This document shows, one piece after another, positions 1 through 7,507 of a stretch of 64,000 nt of DNA. The notes beneath the pieces were generated by a model. That model was not told where the DNA came from. It saw only the letters and a program-made list of their open reading frames with translations, and did not search any database. Source of the DNA: JBCCGG01 sp039029395 (lineage in GTDB: Bacteria; Pseudomonadota; Alphaproteobacteria; Kiloniellales; JAKSDN01); contig JBCCGG010000025.1 of NCBI GenBank assembly GCA_039029395.1, positions 24,960 through 88,959 of the forward strand, read 5' to 3'. Both the position numbers and the translations under genes were made by a program. Within the stretch, counting starts at the first letter, position 1; every line of letters starts with the position of its first letter.

Positions 1-560
1 GCGCCGTCGTCGCCGTGCAACAACTCGCTCGCCCGGGCGCCCCTGCGCAGCGCGATGCCGGCCCCCTCGGCAGCCTTTGAGAGGGCCTCAACCAGGCCGG
101 GCCCGCCGCCCCAGGCCTCGACCGTCAAGCCGCCCCAGAACGTGAAGCGACCGTCGACCTTGAAGGCCTGGCGGCCGTAGATCGGCTGGAATCGCACGCC
201 CTTGGACGCCATCCAAAGCAAGGTGGCCTTGCTGCGCCGCACCAGAAGCTCGACCAGGTCCGGGTCGCAACGGTACTCGGTGACCCGGCCCATGTCGTCG
301 AAGAAGCGCTCTTCGCCGTAGCTGCCGAAGTCGGTCCGCGCGATCTCGGCCTCCGAGAGATCTGGCATGAGTTGGCGTAGGTCCTCGACCCCGTCATAGG
401 CGACCCGCATCGCACCAGCGGTAAAGCGGGTGTTGCCACCCAGATCAGCCGGGTGCTTGGCCCGCTCTAGCATGAGCACCGAAGCGCCTTGCTCGCGTGC
501 CGCCAGGGCCGCGCAAAAGGCCGCATTGCCGGCACCGACCACGATGACATCAACGTCCAT
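1..560 (-). CDS. FAD-dependent tricarballylate dehydrogenase-like protein (TcuA-like), partial
   Basis: The 186 N-terminal residues are visible; the gene runs off the left edge. It opens with MDVDVIVVGAGNAAFCAALA, a Rossmann FAD-binding GxGxxA signature, followed about 35 residues later by a GGNTRFTAGAMR block typical of the fumarate reductase/TcuA flavoproteins. Family members oxidise a carboxylic acid through FAD; TcuA converts tricarballylate to cis-aconitate. The ATG at 558-560 is the natural start because the nucleotide-binding fold begins at residue 4. It is divergent from a solute-binding protein gene, which could import the substrate. Substrate is uncertain: other FAD-dependent dehydrogenases share this N-terminus. 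Confidence 0.75.
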   Translation of the reverse strand, partial: MDVDVIVVGAGNAAFCAALAAREQGASVLMLERAKHPADLGGNTRFTAGAMRVAYDGVEDLRQLMPDLSEAEIARTDFGSYGEERFFDDMGRVTEYRCDPDLVELLVRRSKATLLWMASKGVRFQPIYGRQAFKVDGRFTFWGGLTVEAWGGGPGLVEALSKAAEGAGIALRRGARASELLHGDDG

Positions 561-612
561 GCCCTGACCCCCGATCGCTGGCGGCAACTGCGTCATACCG
601 ATGCCGACGAGC

Positions 613-642
613 TTATGACAATTTCGTGCTCAAGTGTATACA
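613..642 (+). promoter_or_regulatory. Candidate sigma70 promoter with TGTATACA palindrome in a divergent intergenic region
   Basis: ATGACA at 615-620 and TATACA at 637-642 are 16 bases apart, a plausible -35/-10 pair reading toward the solute-binding protein gene at 808. The -10 is embedded in the perfect palindrome TGTATACA (635-642), which resembles GntR-family operators. The rest of the 561-807 gap has no gene I can support. This rests on sequence pattern only. Confidence 0.35.
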
Positions 643-807
643 ATCTCGACAGATCGGCAATGTTGGTTGACAATCAAGCCGTGTCGCTGCGTGACTAATC
701 CAGGGCGCGCCAGCTATCGCGTCAGGCGATGTGCTGCGCTAGTCCAAAGTCGACCCTGGACCAATCAGGGTGCAATAAGAACGAGATAACGATCAGGGAA
801 GAAAATC

Positions 808-2397
808 ATGAAACCACTTGAGAAGCTCACCTCTCAACTGACCGCCGGCAAAATCGGCCGCCGTCAGTTCATGGAGGGCGCCTTGGCGCTGGGCGCGACC
901 GCGCTGGCCGCCGAGGGCCTGATGTCGCAAGCGCTCGCCGCCGATCCTAAACAAGGCGGTCGCCTTCGCCTGGGCATCGGCCATGGCTCGACCACGGACT
1001 CGTTGGACCCGAGCACACACGAAAACGGCTATATGCAGAATGTCGCCTACACCTATGCCAACAACCTGACCGAGGTCGACGAGACCGGCAATCTGGTGCC
1101 CGAGCTGGCGGAGAGCTGGGATGCCTCGGACGACGCCAGGACTTGGACCTTCAAACTTCGGCCCGGCGTCGAGTTCCACAACGGCAAGACGGTCACGTCC
1201 GACGATGTCATCACCTCGATGAACCATCACCGAGGGACCGACAGCAAGTCCTCGGCGACCGCGCTTCTGGAACAGGTCGCGGACATCCGGGCCGATGGCG
1301 ACGGCACCGTCGTCTTCGAGCTCGAGACGGGCAACGCCGACTGGCCCTTCATCGTCAGCGACTATCACCTGCTGATCCTGCCGGCCAAGGACGGCAAAAT
1401 GGACTGGCAGGCCAAGGCCGGTACCGGCGCCTACAAGATCGAGTCCTACGATCCGGGCGTGCGCTCCTTCTTCACCAAGAACCCGAACTACTTCAAGGAA
1501 GGCCGCGGTCACTTCGACGAGGTCGAGACGATCGCGATCATCGATCCGGCGGCCCGCCAGAACGCGGTGACGACCGGCGAGGTCGACGTGATCGACCGGG
1601 TCGACCTGAAGACCGCGCATCTGCTCGATCGGGTGCCTTCGGTCGGGATCTTGGAGACTACCGGCACCTTGCACTACACCTTCCCGATGCGCACCGACAC
1701 CGCGCCTTTCGACAACAACGACGTGCGCATGGCGCTCAAGCTGGCGGTCGACCGGGAGGAGCTCTTGAAAAAGATCCTGCGCGGCCGCGGCTCGCTCGGC
1801 AACGACCACCCGATCTCGGTCGCCAACCGTTACCACAACGGCGATCTGCCCCAGCGGTCCTACGATCCGGAAAAGGCCAAATGGCACCTCAAACAGGCCG
1901 GCGCGGAGGGTCTGACGGTTGACCTTAGCTCGGCCGATGCGGCCTTCAACGGCGCGGTCGACGCCGCGGTGCTCTACAAGGAGCATGCGGCCAAAGCCGG
2001 CATCACGATCAACGTCGTGCGCGAGCCGAACGACGGCTACTGGTCCAACGTGTGGAACAAGAAACCCTGGTGTGCCTGCTATTGGGGCGGCCGCCCGACC
2101 GAGGACTGGATGTTCTCGGCGGCCTACTCCAACGACGCCAAGTGGAACGATACGGTGTTCCGGAACGACAAGTTCAACGACCTGCTGATCGAGGCTCGGG
2201 CCGAGCTCAACGACGACAAGCGGCGGGAGCTCTATGGCGAGATGCAGCAGATCCTAAGCGATGAGGGCGGCACGCTCTGTCCCATGTTCGCCAATCACGT
2301 CCACGCGGTCAGCACCAAGGTCGGCCACGGCGAAAACGTCGCCGGCAACTGGCAGCTCGACGGCAACAAGTGCGGCGAGCGTTGGTGGTTCAGCTAA
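808..2397 (+). CDS. ABC transporter substrate-binding protein (SBP_bac_5, DppA/OppA class), Tat signal
   Basis: 529 residues, normal for family 5 binding proteins that deliver peptides, opines or other small solutes to an ABC importer in the periplasm. The N-terminus has a Tat signal with GRRQFM around residues 17-22, a hydrophobic stretch and a likely cut after ALA near residue 44. Family blocks include LAESWDASDD, GVEFHNGKTVTSDDV and WGGRPTEDWMFS. No permease or ATPase gene lies nearby. The leader AACGATCAGGGAAGAAAA (788-805), including the Shine-Dalgarno region, recurs almost unchanged before the paralogue at 54841. A third paralogue is at 53051. The last 4 bases overlap the convergent Anbu gene. 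Confidence 0.9.
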   Translation: MKPLEKLTSQLTAGKIGRRQFMEGALALGATALAAEGLMSQALAADPKQGGRLRLGIGHGSTTDSLDPSTHENGYMQNVAYTYANNLTEVDETGNLVPELAESWDASDDARTWTFKLRPGVEFHNGKTVTSDDVITSMNHHRGTDSKSSATALLEQVADIRADGDGTVVFELETGNADWPFIVSDYHLLILPAKDGKMDWQAKAGTGAYKIESYDPGVRSFFTKNPNYFKEGRGHFDEVETIAIIDPAARQNAVTTGEVDVIDRVDLKTAHLLDRVPSVGILETTGTLHYTFPMRTDTAPFDNNDVRMALKLAVDREELLKKILRGRGSLGNDHPISVANRYHNGDLPQRSYDPEKAKWHLKQAGAEGLTVDLSSADAAFNGAVDAAVLYKEHAAKAGITINVVREPNDGYWSNVWNKKPWCACYWGGRPTEDWMFSAAYSNDAKWNDTVFRNDKFNDLLIEARAELNDDKRRELYGEMQQILSDEGGTLCPMFANHVHAVSTKVGHGENVAGNWQLDGNKCGERWWFS

Positions 2398-3170
2398 TCG
2401 TCGGACCCAGGCGGCTCGGCGTTTGAGTGAGACGGCCTGCCCTCCGCCCAAGGCGGCGAGGGCAGGCCGTCAACCAGCTCGAGCAGGCCTCGGCCGTAGC
2501 CCTCGCGTAGGGCGGCGAAATATGGGTCCTCGTTGTTCAACTTGATCTTGGTCTCGGCACTAAAACTGTCTGCGTGGTAGCACAGCAGGTCGATCGGCGG
2601 CGCGACCGAGAGGTTTGAGCGCATGGTCGCGTCGAACGAAAGGATCGCGGCCTTGGCGGCCCGAGTGATATCCAGCTCGAAGCTCACCGTGCGGTCGAGG
2701 ATCGGCTTGCCGTACTTGGTCTCGCCGATCTGCAGAAAGGGCGTGCGCGGTGAGGCTTCGATAAAGTTGCCGGCCGAATAGATCTGGAACAGCCGCGGCC
2801 GCTCGCCGGCAATCTGGCCGCCCAACAGGAATCCGGCGCTCGGGTCACCGACCGCCTTGACGTGCTCGGCATCGCGCGCCAACACGTCGCGCAATACCTG
2901 GCCAACCATGCGCGCAGCTTCGAAAAGGCTTTTGGCCTGATCAAGATCGCATCCGCCATCGGCGCAGCCCAGGCCCTCCTTAAAGGTCGTGACGACCGCC
3001 TGAGTGGTTGCCAGGTTGCCGGCGGAGAGCAAGGCGATGACTCGGCTCCCCGGCTGCTCGAAGACCGCCAGCTTGCGCACCTTGGCGATTTGATCAACTC
3101 CGGCGTTGGTCCGGGAATCCGAGGCCAGGACCAGGCCGCTCGAAAGCAGAATTCCAAGACAATAGGTCAT
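2394..3170 (-). CDS. Proteasome-type peptidase, Anbu family
   Basis: 258 residues. It starts MTYCLGILLSSGLVLASDSR, the signature of Anbu (COG3484), a bacterial ancestral proteasome beta-type Ntn-hydrolase. If Met1 is removed, Thr2 becomes the N-terminal nucleophile. Asp18 then falls on proteasome Asp17, and Lys33 lies one residue from the Lys33 position. In characterised loci Anbu sits with ATP-grasp, alpha-E and transglutaminase-like genes; none of those is adjacent, so this copy looks like an orphan. It lies tail to tail with the binding protein gene and about 75 bases from the divergent glutaminase start. Substrates are unknown. Confidence 0.85.
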   Translation of the reverse strand: MTYCLGILLSSGLVLASDSRTNAGVDQIAKVRKLAVFEQPGSRVIALLSAGNLATTQAVVTTFKEGLGCADGGCDLDQAKSLFEAARMVGQVLRDVLARDAEHVKAVGDPSAGFLLGGQIAGERPRLFQIYSAGNFIEASPRTPFLQIGETKYGKPILDRTVSFELDITRAAKAAILSFDATMRSNLSVAPPIDLLCYHADSFSAETKIKLNNEDPYFAALREGYGRGLLELVDGLPSPPWAEGRPSHSNAEPPGSDD

Positions 3171-3244
3171 CGTTTCACCAGAGCCTCCTTGCCACGGGCT
3201 GCGCCGCCGATAGAGTGGCAGAGGAAGCTACCGGGGGACAAGTC

Positions 3245-4168
3245 GTGAAGCTCGAGACGATCCTGGAAGAGACCCGCGCCGCGGTCGCGCCGCACATCGG
3301 TAGCGGGCGGATAGCCAACTACATCCCGGCCTTGGCGCGCATCGATCCGAACAAGTTCGGCATCGCGGTGGTGCAGACCGATGGCGCCACAACGACCCTA
3401 GGCGACGCCCAGGAGCCGTTCTCGATCCAGAGCATCTCGAAGGTCTTTACGCTGACCATGGCGCTCGGCCTGCTGGGCGACGAGCTGTGGCAGAGGGTCG
3501 GGCGCGAACCCTCGGGCTCGCCCTTCAACTCGATCGTCCAGCTCGAGCACGAGAACGGCATCCCGCGCAACCCTTTCATCAACGCCGGCGCCATCGTGGT
3601 CAGCGACATCGTGCTGGCCGGCCGCCAGCCCTCGGAGGCGATCGCCGAGATCATCGGGTTCATGCGTACGGTGGCCGACGATCCGAGCATCGCGGTCGAC
3701 GACGAGGTCGCGCTCTCGGAAAGCGAGGTGGGCTATCGCAACAAGAGCCTGGCCAACTTTATGAAGGGCTTCGGCAATCTGGATCACAATGTCGAGGACG
3801 TGCTTCAGGTTTACTTCCACCAGTGCGCGCTATCCCTTTCCTGCGTCCAGCTCGCCCGGGCCGCTCTGTTCCTGGCCGACCGGGGGCACGATCCCCTGAC
3901 CGGGCGCAGCGTCGTCAAGCCCGAGCGGGCCCGGCGCATCAAGGCGTTGATGCTAACCTGCGGCCACTACGATGCCTCGGGCGACTTCGCGTTCCGGGTC
4001 GGCCTGCCGGGCAAGAGCGGGGTCGGCGGCGGCATCCTGGCGATCGTGCCTGGAGTCTGCGCGATCGCCGCCTGGTCGCCGGGCCTCAATGCCAACGGCA
4101 ACTCCCTGGTCGGCACCCTGGCTCTTGAGCAGCTGGCGACCAGAACCGGCTGGTCGGTCTTTGTCTAG
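3245..4168 (+). CDS. glsA: Glutaminase
   Basis: Hydrolyses L-glutamine to glutamate and ammonia in the cytoplasm. Serine-dependent beta-lactamase-like fold: SIQSISKVF carries the catalytic Ser-x-x-Lys, and NPFINAGAI and GKSGVGGGI are family blocks. I chose GTG at 3245 because GGGGGA lies 7 bases upstream and the resulting 307 residues match the usual 308-310; an in-frame GTG at 3215 would add ten residues without a good ribosome site. It stands alone between the divergent Anbu gene and the co-directional CDGSH gene. High confidence in function. Confidence 0.93.
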   Translation: MKLETILEETRAAVAPHIGSGRIANYIPALARIDPNKFGIAVVQTDGATTTLGDAQEPFSIQSISKVFTLTMALGLLGDELWQRVGREPSGSPFNSIVQLEHENGIPRNPFINAGAIVVSDIVLAGRQPSEAIAEIIGFMRTVADDPSIAVDDEVALSESEVGYRNKSLANFMKGFGNLDHNVEDVLQVYFHQCALSLSCVQLARAALFLADRGHDPLTGRSVVKPERARRIKALMLTCGHYDASGDFAFRVGLPGKSGVGGGILAIVPGVCAIAAWSPGLNANGNSLVGTLALEQLATRTGWSVFV

Positions 4169-4217
4169 GCGCACACCGCCATTAGACTAGATTGGCGCCA
4201 TGAATCCGGAGGTTCCG

Positions 4218-4856
4218 ATGACCGAGACCAATCCAACCATCGCTCCCGCCAAGAACGGCCCTCTCCTCGTCAAGCATCTTACCCGCTTTAGAGATGCCAA
4301 AGGCGCGGAGATCGCGGCCAAAGAGACCATGGCGCTCTGTCGCTGCGGCCAGTCGGCCAACAAGCCTTTCTGTGACGGAACCCATGCCAAGGTCGGATTC
4401 AGCGACGATAAGAGCAGCGAGCGGGTGCCCGACCGGCGCGACGACTACGTGGGTGCCGCGATCACGATCCACGACAATCGGGGCGCTTGCGCCCACGCCG
4501 GGATCTGCACGGATCAACTCAAGAGCGTTTGGCGCATGGGCGTCGAGCCCTGGATCGATCCGGACGGTGCGGCGGTCGAGGCCATTGTCGAAACCATTCG
4601 CCAATGCCCCAGTGGCGCACTCAGCTACACTCTGGAGCGCGTCGAGCACCGGGATCTGGAGGGGCCGCCGGCGATCCAAGTGACAAAGGACGGCCCCTAT
4701 CACGTCTCGGGTGGTGTTGCCCTCTCGACCGAGCCCTGGAGCGAAGGCTGCTCGCGCGAACACTACGCCCTGTGCCGCTGCGGCCATTCGAAGAACAAGC
4801 CGTTTTGCGACGGTTCGCATTGGGCCGCTGAGTTCACTGATCCAGGCACCAAATAG
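4218..4856 (+). CDS. CDGSH iron-sulfur domain protein with two CDGSH domains flanking a Fer4_19 domain
   Basis: 212 residues from ATG 4218, which has GGAGG five bases upstream; the ATG at 4200 lacks a site. Two canonical 2Fe-2S motifs are visible, CRCGQSANKPFCDGTH near the N-terminus and CRCGHSKNKPFCDGSH near the C-terminus. Between them is a cysteine-bearing segment (RGACAHAGICTD, then RQCPSGALSY) matching the divergent Fer4_19 4Fe-4S domain. Such proteins probably shuttle electrons or sense redox state, but no function is firmly assigned. It ends 7 bases before the sulfatase start, so the two are probably co-transcribed. Confidence 0.85.
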   Translation: MTETNPTIAPAKNGPLLVKHLTRFRDAKGAEIAAKETMALCRCGQSANKPFCDGTHAKVGFSDDKSSERVPDRRDDYVGAAITIHDNRGACAHAGICTDQLKSVWRMGVEPWIDPDGAAVEAIVETIRQCPSGALSYTLERVEHRDLEGPPAIQVTKDGPYHVSGGVALSTEPWSEGCSREHYALCRCGHSKNKPFCDGSHWAAEFTDPGTK

Positions 4857-4863
4857 GCGCGCG

Positions 4864-6291
4864 ATGGCAAAGCCCACCAATCTTCTGATCCTCTGCTCCG
4901 ACGAACATGCCCGCTCGGCGCTCGGCTGTTATGGCAGCGAGATCGTGCAGACTCCGACCCTCGACAAGCTGGCCGCCATCGGCGCACGCTTCACCCGCGC
5001 CTACACGCCCTCGCCGATCTGCATCCCGGCCCGGGCCAGCCTGGCGACCGGCCTGCCGGTCTTCGAGCACCGCTGCTGGTCCTCGGCCGAGCCCTACCAT
5101 GGCCAGATCGAGAGCTACATGCACCGGCTGCGCGCCGCAGGCCACGCGGTTGTCTCGATCGGCAAGCTGCACTTCCGCTCGGGCCAGGACGACAACGGCT
5201 TCTCCGAAGAGATCCTGCCCATGTACCTGGCGAACGAAGGGCGCGGCTGGCCTCAAGGTTTGATGCGAAACCCCATGCCGCCCTTCCCCGAAGCACGGGA
5301 GATGGCCGCAGAGGCCGGTCCGGGCGAAAGCGACTATACGGATTACGACCGGCGCATCACGGCAGAGGCCTGCAAGTGGCTGAAGCGCGCGCCCGGCAAA
5401 GCGGCGGACAAACCCTGGTCGCTGTTCGTCTCCTTCGTCAGCCCACACTTCCCCTTGGTCGCGCCTCGGCCCTTCTTCGATCTCTACGAAGGGCTCGAAT
5501 TGCCGGCGCCCTTTGGGCGGCGCTCGGACCACCCGGTGCTGCGCGAGATGTTGAAGTTTTGGAACTACGACGACTACTTCGACGCGGAGACCCGCGTCTT
5601 GGGGCGGCGCTGTTACTACGGCCTTTGCAGCTTCCTGGACGACAACATTCGCCAAGTCATGACGGCCCTTGAGGACAGCGGCCAGGCTGGTGAGACCACC
5701 GTGCTCTACATCACCGACCACGGCGAGATGCTTGGCAACCATGGCTTTTGGGCGAAGTCGGTGATGTTCGAGGATTCCGTCGCCATCCCCATGATCCTAG
5801 CCGGGCCGGGTATTCCCAGCGGCGTCAACCACACGCCGGTGTCGCTCAACGACGTGGCCGCGACCGCTGAGCGGGCGGCCGGCCTGGCGCCGAGGCCGGC
5901 CGCGGCGCCCTGGCGCGGCCGTCCGCTACAGGGCTTTGTCGCCGCGCCGGAGGCCGACCGGCTGGTGCTCAGCGAGTATCACGATGGCGGCAGCCCAACC
6001 GGCTTCTTCATGCTGCGGCAGGGTAATTTGAAATACGTCTATTACGCCGGGGGCCATCCTGCGCAACTGTTCGATCTGAGTGCAGACCCGGAAGAATTGA
6101 GCGATCTCGGCCAGAATCCGGATACCGCGGAAGTTCGCGCCCGGTTGCACGAAAGCCTCCTTGGCATCCTCGATCCCGAGGCGGTGAACCGCGAAGCCTT
6201 CCGCGATCAGGCAAGACTGCTAGAGCACTACGGCGGGCCCGAAGCGGTGCGCGCCATGGCGAGCTTCAATCACACGCCGCTAGAAGCTTAG
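4864..6291 (+). CDS. Sulfatase-like hydrolase (type I, alkaline phosphatase superfamily)
   Basis: 475 residues from ATG 4864; a longer frame upstream only overlaps the CDGSH gene. Metal-binding start NLLILCSDEHAR, and the sulfatase signature SPICIPARASL with Cys53 in the C-x-P-x-R motif that a formylglycine-generating enzyme must modify. Further ligands occur in FVSFVSPHFP, and YITDHGEMLGNHG is the C-terminal metal/phosphatase block. No signal peptide, so a cytoplasmic aryl- or alkyl-sulfatase or phosphonate hydrolase is likely. No formylglycine-generating enzyme gene is present in the window. The end overlaps the convergent regulator by 4 bases. Confidence 0.85.
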   Translation: MAKPTNLLILCSDEHARSALGCYGSEIVQTPTLDKLAAIGARFTRAYTPSPICIPARASLATGLPVFEHRCWSSAEPYHGQIESYMHRLRAAGHAVVSIGKLHFRSGQDDNGFSEEILPMYLANEGRGWPQGLMRNPMPPFPEAREMAAEAGPGESDYTDYDRRITAEACKWLKRAPGKAADKPWSLFVSFVSPHFPLVAPRPFFDLYEGLELPAPFGRRSDHPVLREMLKFWNYDDYFDAETRVLGRRCYYGLCSFLDDNIRQVMTALEDSGQAGETTVLYITDHGEMLGNHGFWAKSVMFEDSVAIPMILAGPGIPSGVNHTPVSLNDVAATAERAAGLAPRPAAAPWRGRPLQGFVAAPEADRLVLSEYHDGGSPTGFFMLRQGNLKYVYYAGGHPAQLFDLSADPEELSDLGQNPDTAEVRARLHESLLGILDPEAVNREAFRDQARLLEHYGGPEAVRAMASFNHTPLEA

Positions 6292-7295
6292 TGGCGGTCC
6301 TTATAGGCGCGCGGGCTCAGGCCGCAGTGCTGGCGGAAAGCGCGGGAGAAAGCGCTCTGGTCGGCGTAACCCAGATCCTGGGCGATGCGCACAATCGGCT
6401 GGCGGCCGAGCGCGAGTTCGCGGCGCGCCAGCTTGAGCCGGCAGTCGCGCAGAATTGTGGAGTAGCTGCGCCCTTCGGCTGCCAGCTTGCGGTGCAGCGA
6501 GCGCTTGGAGAGCCCGAGCTTGCGGGCCAGGGTGACTTGATCGATCGGTGCCCGGCCGAGCCGCGCGAGCAACAGCTCTTCCATCCGGTCGCTTAAGGTG
6601 CGTTGACGGTTCAAATCCCACAAGGCCCGATCGAGCCGGCCACGGTGGCCGCTCCAGGTTGCGCCGTCGCTCGCCGGCATGGCGCAGTCCATGGCCCCGA
6701 CGGGAAAGGTCAGCCCGTTGTGCGCCGCCTCGAAGCGGCAGTTGGCGCCGAGCTCTTCACAACACGATTGAAACGGCCGGTTGGGTCTGTGCTCGAAGGA
6801 GATTCCCGACGGGCGCCAAGACGCGCCCAAGCCGCGCTGCATGACGCCAAGAAAGATCGAGAGCGAGAACTCGGCATCTTGCTGGCGCGGCCAGATTTCC
6901 GGGTCGAGGATGCGGTAGGTCAGGCGGGCCGTGTCCCCTTCGACCTCGAGGCGCAGCTCGGAGGTGCCTTGAATCAAACGGAGGTAGCGCGCGAAGGTGA
7001 TCAGTGCCGCGCCCACCGTGGGCGCCTCCAGTATGCCCTGGCCGAGCTCGCCCAAGCTGAGCAGATTGAAGTCCCTGCCTGCCCCCCAGCCGAAGGCAGC
7101 ATCCTGGCAGTTCTCGGCGGCGCGTTCCATAAGCCGCACGAAATCGCCGAGCGGTACCTCCTCGTGATCGTCATGCCAGGCCTGCCGAGGAATGCCGCAG
7201 CCGCTGCCGAGTACGACCGCGTCAAGCCCACCCGACGCCAAGCGGTCGTCGATTCCCTGAAGCACACTCGCCGAAATGGTCGGCCCCGAAGTCAC
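6288..7295 (-). CDS. qhpR: AraC family transcriptional regulator, probable QhpR activator of the qhp operon
   Basis: 335 residues. An N-terminal arabinose-binding-like domain of the ArgR/OruR/VirS type (residues about 25-210) is followed by a C-terminal AraC helix-turn-helix pair with VTLARKLGLSKRSLHRKLA and IAQDLGYADQSAFSRAFR. It is transcribed divergently from qhpA with a 212-base shared upstream region, the arrangement expected for the regulator that switches on qhp genes in response to amines. Family and position support QhpR; direct binding is not shown by sequence. Its 3' end overlaps the sulfatase gene tail to tail. Confidence 0.8.
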   Translation of the reverse strand: MTSGPTISASVLQGIDDRLASGGLDAVVLGSGCGIPRQAWHDDHEEVPLGDFVRLMERAAENCQDAAFGWGAGRDFNLLSLGELGQGILEAPTVGAALITFARYLRLIQGTSELRLEVEGDTARLTYRILDPEIWPRQQDAEFSLSIFLGVMQRGLGASWRPSGISFEHRPNRPFQSCCEELGANCRFEAAHNGLTFPVGAMDCAMPASDGATWSGHRGRLDRALWDLNRQRTLSDRMEELLLARLGRAPIDQVTLARKLGLSKRSLHRKLAAEGRSYSTILRDCRLKLARRELALGRQPIVRIAQDLGYADQSAFSRAFRQHCGLSPRAYKDRH

Positions 7296-7364
7296 CCCGC
7301 GCTCCCGATTGGCCTACAAATTCCCCTCCAATGGAGCTAGAGTATGTCGCCGGGCATGGTGCGC

Positions 7365-7401
7365 TGTCAAAGCGGCCGCCCAGCTTGGCCAAAATTGTCA
7401 A
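7365..7401. promoter_or_regulatory. Candidate AraC-type operator upstream of qhpA
   Basis: The hexamer TGTCAA occurs at 7365-7370 and 7396-7401, 31 bases apart (about three helical turns), in the qhpR-qhpA divergent region. The second copy overlaps a -35-like TTGTCA (7395-7400) without a convincing -10, which would suit an activator-dependent promoter. No other element in 7296-7507 is clear to me. Pattern-based only. Confidence 0.3.
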
Positions 7402-7507
7402 GAACCCACACCGAGATTGTGGTCTACTTGAAGCGATAGATTTCGAAGAATACCGACCGGCGGGGCCGGACCTCGCCGCGGAACAAAAGATAATGGCGGG
7501 AGGACCC

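Noticed and set aside
489..698. 69-codon plus-strand ORF in the first divergent region
   Set aside because: It covers the antisense of the flavoprotein start and the promoter area, with no ribosome site or family likeness.
793..1986. 397-codon open frame on the minus strand under the binding protein gene
   Set aside because: It is an antisense shadow typical of high-GC DNA; the plus-strand frame has a Tat signal and family motifs.
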